The notes under the pieces were generated by a model. The model worked only from the letters and a program-made list of their open reading frames with translations, searched no databases and was not told where the DNA came from. The position numbers and the translations under genes are program-made. Positions 40,373 to 48,259 of a DNA stretch of 64,000 nucleotides are shown in pieces; positions within the stretch are counted from its first letter, which is position 1; each line of letters begins with the position of its first letter. Origin of the DNA: Palsa-295 sp963785585 (GTDB lineage: Bacteria > Acidobacteriota > Terriglobia > Acidiferrales > UBA7541); contig CAWAVW010000002.1 of NCBI GenBank assembly GCA_963785585.1, positions 146,513 through 210,512 of the forward strand, written 5' to 3'.

Positions 40373-43215
40373 CTGACCGTACAAAATGGCTTATCGATCT
40401 CGACGCTTCCGCAATGAACTTAGGCGTTGACGGACTCATCGCCGTCAGCGGATACGCTCACGACGGGCGTCCTCCCGAGGAAGTTGCGATGGTCGAGAAG
40501 GCCGCTGCATATGGTGCCCAGGCAGTTCTCTTTGAGGCGGGCCGCAACGGTCGAGCTCCTATCGCTCAAGCGTTCGTGTTTGTCTCGAGCGGACCTGCCG
40601 ACGATCCGGAATTTGCAGCGATCCATCAGCGGCTTTGGTCTTGGGGCGGTGTGCCCCTGCTTTACCGGAAAACACCAGGCCTTGTGCAGCTCTTCAGATG
40701 CGCCCATAAAGCGGACTTTATCTCCGCTACCGGAAAAACCATTTGCAAACCTTACAAGACCCTGAGTTTGGCAGCAAGCATCAGCGATGACCCTTGGTGG
40801 GACGCTGCCCGATTACGTAACGGCACTTTATGGGACGATCCCGCTGTTTGCAAGGCGATGTTGTCGGCTAGGAAATCTGCCCACAAGTGCCTCATCGACG
40901 CGGTGAAGCAACTCAACGACGATCTGAACGAGGAGGGTATTCTCAAAAAACACCTCCGGCGGAAGCTCCTGATCCTCTCGTTGCTAATCGCGTATCTGGA
41001 AGAACGCGGGGCGTTCCCAGTAGATTACTTCGGACAATTTCAGAAAGGCGCGACGCGATTTTTTCAGGTGCTTGCTAACGGCAAGCACCTAGTAAAACTG
41101 TTGGCAGCGTTGGAGGAAAGATTCAATGGGCATGTGTTTATTTTGGATGATGCCGACTATGAATCCCTGAAAGATAGCAACCAACTCACGCGCTTCGCTC
41201 GGCTCGTGGAAGGACATGAAGAGTTAAATGGTCAGTTAACTCTTTGGCAACTCTATTCGTTTAAGGACCTGCCCGTAGAACTCATTAGCCACATTTATCA
41301 GCTATTCGTCAGCGACGCCGACACCTCAGTTTACACTCCACCGTTTCTAGTTCGATTGATGCTTGACGAGGCCTTGAGTTGGACAAGGCTTGACGATTTG
41401 CATCGAAAAAACGAAGTCATCCTCGATCCTTCATGTGGCTCTGGTGTATTTCTCGTTGAAGCCTACAAACGGTTGGTATTGCATTGGCGTAGTCGAAACG
41501 ATTGGAAACGCCCTGGTGTGACCGTCCTCAAAGGGTTACTCAAGAAAGTACATGGCATTGATCTGGAAGAAGGCGCCGTTGAACTCGCTGCGTTTAGTCT
41601 ATGTTTAGCTCTTTGCGACGCTCTCGAACCGGAAACGATCCGTTCGAGCATTAGGCTCTTTCCTGCTCTTGCGGGAAAGACACTACATTGTTCCTGCTTT
41701 TTTGAAGCCAAAGAACGCGGCTTAATAAAGGAATCCGTGGGCGTTTTGACGGGAAATCCTCCTTTCACCTCGACCCTCACAACACAAGGGGCACAACGGA
41801 GTTACGAGCGCTACGAAGCGGCCTATGGCTCTCTGCCGGACAAGCAGTTGGCGTATCTCTTTCTTCACGAAGGGATGGAAATGGTAGCGGTGGGCGGCGT
41901 CCTCAGTATGCTCCAACAATACAACTTGCTTTATAACCAAGGATCGCTCGGTTTCCGGCGCGCCTTCATTTCCAAGTGGGATGTGCGGGAATTGCTCGAC
42001 TTCACCTCTGTGCGTGGATTATTTCACAAGGGCGGAGCCGACACGAAAGTAGTCGTCATCTTAGCCGAAGCGACTACATCGCCTGCAAATCGCAAAATTC
42101 TTCACGCCACTTTTCGCCGTAGCGGCCGCGTCGATGCGGAGCAAGGATTTGATATCGATTATTACGATCTGCACTGGCTACCCCGTTCCCTTGCACTGGA
42201 GAACGATGGCGTTTGGCGATCGGACTTACTTGGCGGCGGGCGCGTACTGAGCTTCATAGACCGCCTGAAGAAATTTCGAACTCTTGATCAATATGCTACG
42301 GATCGAGGATGGGATTTTGGAGAAGGTTTCATCGAAGGGCAAAGGGATGTATCCCGACCTGCCGATCACATCATCGGCAAACCGCTACTCCCATCCGAGG
42401 CGCTGACTCTGGACGGCATCGACGCTTCGGCAATCGGGAAGGCTCCGAACAGATCGATAGAGGGCCCACGATCCCAGAAACGCTTCGCTCCGCCACTGCT
42501 ACTGGTGCGAGAGCAAATGGATCTTCCTCATGCAATCTGGTCGAAACACTATCTTACGTATAAGAACAAAATCGTGGGATTCGCAGCTCCCAGGGAAGAC
42601 TATTCGTGTTTGCGTGACGTTAACGAATGGTTGACGAAAGAATCGACGGCTTTGCGGGCATTTGCTGCCGGCGTGAGTGTGCGACTTTTTACGCAAAAGG
42701 CGACGACGCTTTCTGCCGCGGACATTCTTGCTATACCGTATCCTCAAAACGGCAGCCTCGATCTGAGTTCGAACGAAAAGATTCTTGTAGATGACCTCGT
42801 GGAGTACCAACGCGACCTCATTAGATTGGGTGAGGACTCCGCGGTAATGAAGAATAGCGGCGACTCTTCTTATGCCGAGTTCAGTGAAGTATTTGTTCGC
42901 CAAATAAACACAATTTACAAGAAAAAGCCGTTAAAGCCGTTGGCTCCCCAATCTTGGCCGGGGATTGTCTGCCAAGCATTTTCGTTCGACGGCGGCAACA
43001 TAGACTGGAACGGGACAAGCGATTTGAAAGGTAAGCTGGATGCGCTTTTGCATGAGCAGAAAGGGACAGCACTTCATGTAACTCGAATTGCACGCATCTA
43101 TGATCAGAAGTTTATTTTTCTACTAAAGCCTGACAGATTGCGTTACTGGCTGCGGTCTGTGGCACTACGCGATGCCGATGAGACGTTGTCGGATCTTCGA
43201 GCGCAAGGATTCTGA
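40369..43215 (+). CDS. Gamma-class N6-adenine DNA methyltransferase (type I/IIG-like)
   Basis: This is a 948-residue protein. A ~320-residue N-terminal region of unknown fold precedes the N6_Mtase core with motif I VILDPSCGSGVFLVEAYKRL (about residue 350) and motif IV LTGNPPF. A C-terminal region resembles specificity/target-recognition parts of Eco57I-like enzymes (KPLLPSEALTLDGIDA, FAPPLLLVREQM). I start at ATG 40369 rather than the TTG at 40351, because it overlaps the preceding small frame (ATGA). No PD-(D/E)xK site is evident within it; the adjacent gene may supply the nuclease. Confidence 0.8.
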   Translation: MTDRTKWLIDLDASAMNLGVDGLIAVSGYAHDGRPPEEVAMVEKAAAYGAQAVLFEAGRNGRAPIAQAFVFVSSGPADDPEFAAIHQRLWSWGGVPLLYRKTPGLVQLFRCAHKADFISATGKTICKPYKTLSLAASISDDPWWDAARLRNGTLWDDPAVCKAMLSARKSAHKCLIDAVKQLNDDLNEEGILKKHLRRKLLILSLLIAYLEERGAFPVDYFGQFQKGATRFFQVLANGKHLVKLLAALEERFNGHVFILDDADYESLKDSNQLTRFARLVEGHEELNGQLTLWQLYSFKDLPVELISHIYQLFVSDADTSVYTPPFLVRLMLDEALSWTRLDDLHRKNEVILDPSCGSGVFLVEAYKRLVLHWRSRNDWKRPGVTVLKGLLKKVHGIDLEEGAVELAAFSLCLALCDALEPETIRSSIRLFPALAGKTLHCSCFFEAKERGLIKESVGVLTGNPPFTSTLTTQGAQRSYERYEAAYGSLPDKQLAYLFLHEGMEMVAVGGVLSMLQQYNLLYNQGSLGFRRAFISKWDVRELLDFTSVRGLFHKGGADTKVVVILAEATTSPANRKILHATFRRSGRVDAEQGFDIDYYDLHWLPRSLALENDGVWRSDLLGGGRVLSFIDRLKKFRTLDQYATDRGWDFGEGFIEGQRDVSRPADHIIGKPLLPSEALTLDGIDASAIGKAPNRSIEGPRSQKRFAPPLLLVREQMDLPHAIWSKHYLTYKNKIVGFAAPREDYSCLRDVNEWLTKESTALRAFAAGVSVRLFTQKATTLSAADILAIPYPQNGSLDLSSNEKILVDDLVEYQRDLIRLGEDSAVMKNSGDSSYAEFSEVFVRQINTIYKKKPLKPLAPQSWPGIVCQAFSFDGGNIDWNGTSDLKGKLDALLHEQKGTALHVTRIARIYDQKFIFLLKPDRLRYWLRSVALRDADETLSDLRAQGF

Positions 43216-43225
43216 GTCCATCCCC

Positions 43226-43942
43226 ATGCTTGCAAACAATACGAATAATTCCGCCCAGTTCGGAACGCTTGGGCAGGACATCCACGCACCATCCACGTTT
43301 AGAGAAGAACTTCTTGAATTCATCGGTGGGGAGTTGCCGACTTGGAGGGACCGATCCGACCGGCCCAATGAATCGTCAGAAACAGTTCTAACATCGCAAC
43401 TATGTGGTCATCTCAATAGCGCGGCAAGACACTCCGAGGGCTGGGACAATATTCAATTTAGGGTCGAGGAAGCCGACGAGCAACAGAGAGGCAGAAAAAT
43501 TGACTTGGTCGCCTCGGCGTGTGGCCCGGCGATCCATATAGAGGGCCGGAGACATACAGAGTTCGATAGCCTAATGCCTCTCGAATGCAAGAGGATGCCT
43601 ACACCAGCGGCCAAAGAAAGAGACGAACGTGAATACGTCTTTAGCAAATATTCTTCGACGGGCGGCATTCAGAGATTCAAGGCAGGACATCACGGCGCGC
43701 TTCACAATCTTGGGGCAATGGTCGGATATGTCCAGGCTGAGACGACATCTATCTGGGATAACCGGGTCTCAGCTTGGATTGAGAACTTAGCGGGTGAACA
43801 ACCAGGATGGACGACGAAAGATCTGCTTCGTCTGGAGAAAGTGGACTCGTCTCTCCGTTTTGCCGTCTATCGGTCGAACCATGCCAGAACGAACGGCTTG
43901 CCGGAAATTGAGCTTCGCCATTTTTGGCTCGAAATGAGTTAG
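43226..43942 (+). CDS. Candidate PD-(D/E)xK nuclease partner of the methyltransferase
   Basis: This is a 238-residue protein without a named family. RGRKIDLVASACGP followed after ~25 residues by SLMPLECKRMPTP fits the D...ExK core of restriction-type nucleases, with a preceding FREELLEFIGGELP helix. It starts 10 bp after the methyltransferase stop; an alternative start at 43172 would overlap it. Together they could form a two-gene restriction-modification system distinct from the Res-Mod set upstream. Confidence 0.55.
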   Translation: MLANNTNNSAQFGTLGQDIHAPSTFREELLEFIGGELPTWRDRSDRPNESSETVLTSQLCGHLNSAARHSEGWDNIQFRVEEADEQQRGRKIDLVASACGPAIHIEGRRHTEFDSLMPLECKRMPTPAAKERDEREYVFSKYSSTGGIQRFKAGHHGALHNLGAMVGYVQAETTSIWDNRVSAWIENLAGEQPGWTTKDLLRLEKVDSSLRFAVYRSNHARTNGLPEIELRHFWLEMS

Positions 43943-44068
43943 CAAATCCATCGATCCGTCTACATTGTTCATCGCGTTGCATTCGATCTCCAGTGTGAAT
44001 TTAGCTTTCTTGAGCAAGTGCTGCGCTAAATTGGAGTTGAGTTCACGATCACACTTAAGAATGCGGAA

Positions 44069-45691
44069 TTAACTGCGTCCACACTGAGTATTCGGATCAT
44101 CCTCCCGCCTTTTGCGGGCTGGTTGTACTGTGCGTAGTTCTCGGATATTGTTTTCAAGTTCAGCAGCGTAGATTTCTGCACGCGCGTGGATTCTGGCATT
44201 TCTGATAGCGACGGCTGCGGCGATTGCCAGCGATTTGGCCAGACGAAGGTGTTCGTTCGCAAATGTGTTCGGATCGTGCGCACCGAGCGAAAGAATGCCT
44301 AGGACGTTGCCGGCGGCGATCAGTGGCACACCGAGCCAAGACCTTATTCCTACAAGGGGCTGTATCCCTCGCCATTCGTTCTCGTTACTTACGTCCCTGA
44401 GAAGAAACGCCCTCTGCTCGAATAAGACCTTTTCCAAGAACGTATTTTCGGACGCCCTGAACGTTACTCCAATTCGCCTAGGTTCGATTCGCGGTGCCTC
44501 GCGCGCGACCATTAGGGTTGTAGAATCTTCTACGAATAAGACCGTAGCGACATCGAAGGGAACGAGTTCTGAAATACATTGGAGAAGGGTGTCTAAGACC
44601 GAATCCATTGCAAGATTTTGACTCAGAGCTAGGGTCGCTCTTCTGAGCGCTTCTGCCTCAGCCCTCGCAGCTTCGGCGAGGTCAAGATGCCTCGCGATCT
44701 GCGCTTCGGCGAGTTTGCGTGATGTGATGTCTTGTGCAGTTCCAACAAACCATCGCGTACTTCCGTTGTCTGCGACTGGGAAACCTTTCGCCCATGCCCA
44801 TCGGACTTCTCCGTCGGCTCGAATGAAACGGCACTCTTCGTCAAACGGTCCATATGGCGTGAGTTCCTGGAGTCTAGAAAGAATACGAATTCTGTCTTCG
44901 GGATGGATTACGTCGCGATACGAAAGCGGATTCTGCAATACACGCTCCACGCTGTGTCCGGTAAGAGCGTGATAGGCGCGATTGACGTAAACAAGTTCCT
45001 GCGTCGTAGTGTCCAGCATCCAAAAGATCTCTTGGATGTTGTTAGCCATTTGTTGGAATCGTTCTTCGCTTCTGCGGAGGCGCTCCTCAGTGCGAACCCT
45101 TTCGGTGGCGTCGCAGAGAATAAATACATGGCGGCCTGGTAGATAATTTGCAGCCGCCGTGAGGTCCGCGATTACAAGCGTTCCGTCGCGGGCAACCAGC
45201 GTCGCTTGACCTCGTATGTATCTATTGCTAAGGAGTAATTTCCAGAGTTGGTCGAATTTGACTGATTCCAGAAACATGTCCCTGATCTTTCGGCCGATAA
45301 GATCGTGTCTGGGAATGCGCAAAAATGCAGCGGCGGCCGGATTAGCGTCCAGACAACAACCCATTTCATCAAGCAGAAGAATCCCGTCTAGGACATTTAG
45401 GAAAACAGATGAGAATTCAAGGTCCGCATTGCGGAAGGCTTTGTCTGCTCGCCGATGGTCCTTCGTGAATTGAAGCCACGAACAAGTAGCCAACAAAAAC
45501 GAGCAACACATCACGATTGCAATGGCCGGAACGAACAGTGTAGCGAGGCGCAATCGGTGAACGCCAACCGCGATCGACATCAATAACAGACAAAGTGAAA
45601 TTAGGAGCAGAGCGAATGAGCCAATACGAAGCCAGAACGGAGCGGATCTTAGTGAGTTTATGAGTTGCCAATGAGTAGTTCGTCGGGGCAT
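44069..45691 (-). CDS. Membrane sensor PAS-PAS-GAF protein lacking a kinase domain
   Basis: This is a 540-residue protein. Two N-terminal membrane helices (about residues 19-40 and 48-70) are followed by a PAS domain (FSSVFLNVLDGILLLDEMG) and a second PAS with PAC (FQQMANNIQEIFWMLD, GRTAQ-type end VGTAQDITSRK). A GAF domain (SVLDTLLQCISELVPFDVATVLFV to LAIAAAVAIRNARIHA) comes next. It stops at the point where a HisKA domain normally starts. It is probably a truncated histidine kinase or a sensor that works with a separate output. Confidence 0.75.
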   Translation of the reverse strand: MPRRTTHWQLINSLRSAPFWLRIGSFALLLISLCLLLMSIAVGVHRLRLATLFVPAIAIVMCCSFLLATCSWLQFTKDHRRADKAFRNADLEFSSVFLNVLDGILLLDEMGCCLDANPAAAAFLRIPRHDLIGRKIRDMFLESVKFDQLWKLLLSNRYIRGQATLVARDGTLVIADLTAAANYLPGRHVFILCDATERVRTEERLRRSEERFQQMANNIQEIFWMLDTTTQELVYVNRAYHALTGHSVERVLQNPLSYRDVIHPEDRIRILSRLQELTPYGPFDEECRFIRADGEVRWAWAKGFPVADNGSTRWFVGTAQDITSRKLAEAQIARHLDLAEAARAEAEALRRATLALSQNLAMDSVLDTLLQCISELVPFDVATVLFVEDSTTLMVAREAPRIEPRRIGVTFRASENTFLEKVLFEQRAFLLRDVSNENEWRGIQPLVGIRSWLGVPLIAAGNVLGILSLGAHDPNTFANEHLRLAKSLAIAAAVAIRNARIHARAEIYAAELENNIRELRTVQPARKRREDDPNTQCGRS

Positions 45692-45898
45692 CCCCGGGCT
45701 CCGTTTGACTCACATCTGGATCGTCTTGGGTTCCCCTTTCGCCGCCAAACAGATTATTCAGCGAATCGCTGAACTCTTGCTCTGCGGCCTTACGGTGTCT
45801 GTGATTGAAGACAACCGCCCCAACGTGGGGAGTTCATCTCGAAAACTCAAGAATCTTTGCCGCTTCTGACCGTGTGGTTGTAATCTCAATTAGTTACT

Positions 45899-46051
45899 TT
45901 GGCGAAAAAGAAGGATCCCGCCGCCGTCGCTCTTGGACGGAAGGGTGGGAGGGAGATCGCCAAGCGCGGCTCAGAGTACTTCAAAAAACTTCAAGCCAAG
46001 CGCAAGAACCGAAAGGGCGGTCGCCCTCCCAAGTCCAAGAAAGCTCGCTAA
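45899..46051 (+). CDS. 50-residue KGG-like basic protein
   Basis: A TTG-started frame gives a very basic protein: MAKKKDPAAVALGRKGGREI, then AKRGSEYFKKLQAKRKNR and a Lys/Arg tail. The GRKGG and SEYFKKLQ segments recall stress-inducible KGG-repeat proteins. It lies 36 bp before the sigma gene on the same strand. The frame and composition are much more protein-like than the longer overlapping frame in another phase. Function unknown, perhaps nucleic-acid binding. Confidence 0.6.
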   Translation: MAKKKDPAAVALGRKGGREIAKRGSEYFKKLQAKRKNRKGGRPPKSKKAR

Positions 46052-46087
46052 AAACTCCGCTAGAAAACAACGAGCGCTCGCAGTAGT

Positions 46088-46771
46088 ATGTTTTTCACTG
46101 TGGGCAACTCTGCGACAGCTCGCCTTTCAGTATTTCCGCCCGATACAAAGGTAGATGTAGAAGCACGCGACGTCCTCGCACCGGAAGTCTTAAATGACCA
46201 AGTGCAGGACGACACCCTAATCGGACGAATCGCGACAGGCGACAACGATGCGCTTTCGCTATTGTTTTTTCGTTATGCAAATGTGGCGCGGAATATAGGT
46301 AGGGCAATCCTACGGCACCACGCGGAAACTGACGATCTCGTTCAAGAGGTCTTTCTTTACATCCATAGGAAGAGTGCGCTTTTCGATAGCTCGAAAGGTT
46401 GTGCCCGCTCATGGATAATTCAAGTTGCCTACACTCAGGCGCTCCTCCGAAGACGGCAGCTTAAGTCTCACGGTTACTATTCGTCCGGAATCATGGACAA
46501 TCACGTCGAAAATCTCTGCGACAGCGTTGAAAGCACAAACTACATTGACACAATCGAAGGTCTATTCGGCACTCGCGGCTGGAAGACCGCGTGGTCTAGC
46601 TTGACTGACTTCCAGCAAGAGACCTTTCGCTTACATTTTTATGAGGGCTGCAACTTCAACGAAATCGCGGAAAAACTTGGGCAGTCCTACGTTAATATCC
46701 GCCATCACTATTATCGCGGTTTGGAAAAGCTTCGGAAGCACGCGGAAGATAACGGGTTGCGTTGGCCGTGA
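46088..46771 (+). CDS. ECF-type RNA polymerase sigma factor
   Basis: This is a 227-residue sigma factor. An N-terminal ~40-residue extension precedes region 2 (DDTLIGRIATGDNDALSLLF, HAETDDLVQEVFLYIH, CARSWIIQVAYTQALLRRR) and region 4 (TDFQQETFRLHFYEGCNFNE, KLGQSYVNIRHHYYRGLEKL). It is followed by its likely anti-sigma factor and then by the TonB receptor and isopeptidase genes. It probably drives those genes, as FecI-type sigmas do in proteobacterial lasso loci. Confidence 0.88.
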   Translation: MFFTVGNSATARLSVFPPDTKVDVEARDVLAPEVLNDQVQDDTLIGRIATGDNDALSLLFFRYANVARNIGRAILRHHAETDDLVQEVFLYIHRKSALFDSSKGCARSWIIQVAYTQALLRRRQLKSHGYYSSGIMDNHVENLCDSVESTNYIDTIEGLFGTRGWKTAWSSLTDFQQETFRLHFYEGCNFNEIAEKLGQSYVNIRHHYYRGLEKLRKHAEDNGLRWP

Positions 46772-46823
46772 CTGTTCGCCTTAGAAGAGACCCGGAGTCG
46801 GGGAAGTTGAGGCGTTGTAATTT

Positions 46824-48146
46824 ATGAGTTCGCACGAGAAGTACCTGGAATTGTGCGCCGCGTCAACCGCTGGGGAACTATCCCCCGAAGAGCAAAAGAT
46901 CCTGGAAGATCACCTTGCGGAATGTGCGTTGTGCCGGCGGGCCAAACACGAATTCGAAATAACCGTTCAAAGCGCTGTACCTGCCCTCGTTGAGGAGGTC
47001 GCTCCAAACTTCGATAAACACGACGCTTCGTGGTCCCTTGAGGAAGCCGAAACGGCACTGTTCCGACGGCTCGACTCCGGAGAAGGGCAGACCCTTCCCG
47101 CCGACAAGCCGCTGCCCAACGCTGTCGCGGACTTCCCGGGTCGACGATTCGCGTATCGTCCTTCCCAAATTCCTTGGGTCGAACTCTGGATGCCGATTGC
47201 GGCCTGCGCAATCCTCGCGGTCGCGCTCGGCATCGTCGCGTATCGAAGCGGCGTGAAACGTGGTGCCGACTCCGCGCAGCAACCAATCACCAGCTCCACT
47301 ACCCCTCACGACTCTGTTGAAGGGCAGATTAGCGATCTGGGGCATGAGCGGGCGCAGCTTGTTGCGAAACTGGCGGACGACGACCGGACAATCCAGCAGT
47401 TCAGGCTTTCACTGACGCAACAGTCCGACGAGATTAGACGCCTCAAAGACTCGATCGCCGTCGCCGGCGGGAAAGACACGGATGTCGGTCGCGCGGTCGC
47501 GGGCAGCTCGTCCGGGGCTTCGGGTAGTGAGGCGCAGTTGGTCATTGCGCAAAAGAACGTTGCCGAATTGCAAGCGAAGGTCGATACGCTCGCGCGCGAG
47601 CGCGAAGAATCAGCAAGCCGCGCCGAGTCTCTCGAAGCCAAGGTCGAGGAGCTGACGAAACTGGCCACCGATCGCGGAGAGACAGTCGACCAGCAGCACG
47701 GTGAAATCGCAAAACAGCAGGAACTGCTCGACCACGACCGGGATATCCGCGAGCTGATGGGCGCTCGAGATCTGTACATTGCAGAGATTCACGACGTGGC
47801 GGGAACCGGTGAGACTGATAAGACGTATGGCCGCGTTTTCTACACAAAAGGGAAGTCGCTCATCTTTTATGCCTACGACCTCGACCAGGAATCAGGGCTG
47901 AAGACCGCCAGCACCTTCCAAGCGTGGGGCCGGCGCGGAGTCGACAAGCAGCAGGCTCTCAGCTTGGGCGTGTTTTACCAGGACAATGCGAGCAAGAAGC
48001 GCTGGGTCCTGAAGTTCGACGATCCCAAGGCGCTGGCATCCATCGACGCTGTCTTTGTAACCGTAGAACCGAATGGTGGAAGCCATCATCCAAGCGGCAA
48101 ACCGCTGCTGTTCGCCTACCTGCGCGTCAATTCGAATCATCCTTAA
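46824..48146 (+). CDS. Transmembrane anti-sigma factor (ZAS zinc finger, RskA-like sensor domain)
   Basis: This is a 440-residue protein. The N-terminal cytoplasmic zinc-binding anti-sigma domain has Hx3Cx2C in LEDHLAECALCR. One membrane helix (WMPIAACAILAVALGIVAYR, about residue 115-135) is followed by a ~150-residue coiled coil rich in Gln/Glu/Arg. The C-terminal RskA/anti-sigma-K domain includes LYIAEIHDVAGTG, GKSLIFYAYDLDQ, STFQAWGRRG and LGVFYQDN. It should hold the preceding sigma at the membrane and release it on a periplasmic cue. The long periplasmic coiled coil is unusual for the family. Confidence 0.85.
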   Translation: MSSHEKYLELCAASTAGELSPEEQKILEDHLAECALCRRAKHEFEITVQSAVPALVEEVAPNFDKHDASWSLEEAETALFRRLDSGEGQTLPADKPLPNAVADFPGRRFAYRPSQIPWVELWMPIAACAILAVALGIVAYRSGVKRGADSAQQPITSSTTPHDSVEGQISDLGHERAQLVAKLADDDRTIQQFRLSLTQQSDEIRRLKDSIAVAGGKDTDVGRAVAGSSSGASGSEAQLVIAQKNVAELQAKVDTLAREREESASRAESLEAKVEELTKLATDRGETVDQQHGEIAKQQELLDHDRDIRELMGARDLYIAEIHDVAGTGETDKTYGRVFYTKGKSLIFYAYDLDQESGLKTASTFQAWGRRGVDKQQALSLGVFYQDNASKKRWVLKFDDPKALASIDAVFVTVEPNGGSHHPSGKPLLFAYLRVNSNHP

Positions 48147-48259
48147 TTCGGCCCGAATTTCCTGTCTGGTTTCCGGGACAAAAGTTTCGCTGGCACAAAA
48201 ACCGCCACAGTTCGCATAGACCTAGTAGCGAGAGAACGTAACTCGCCATCGAGGCTCTT

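Noticed and set aside
45805..46086. 93-residue frame before the sigma gene
   Set aside because: A shorter overlapping frame at 45899-46051 has a coherent KGG-like composition; the longer one reads as its shadow.
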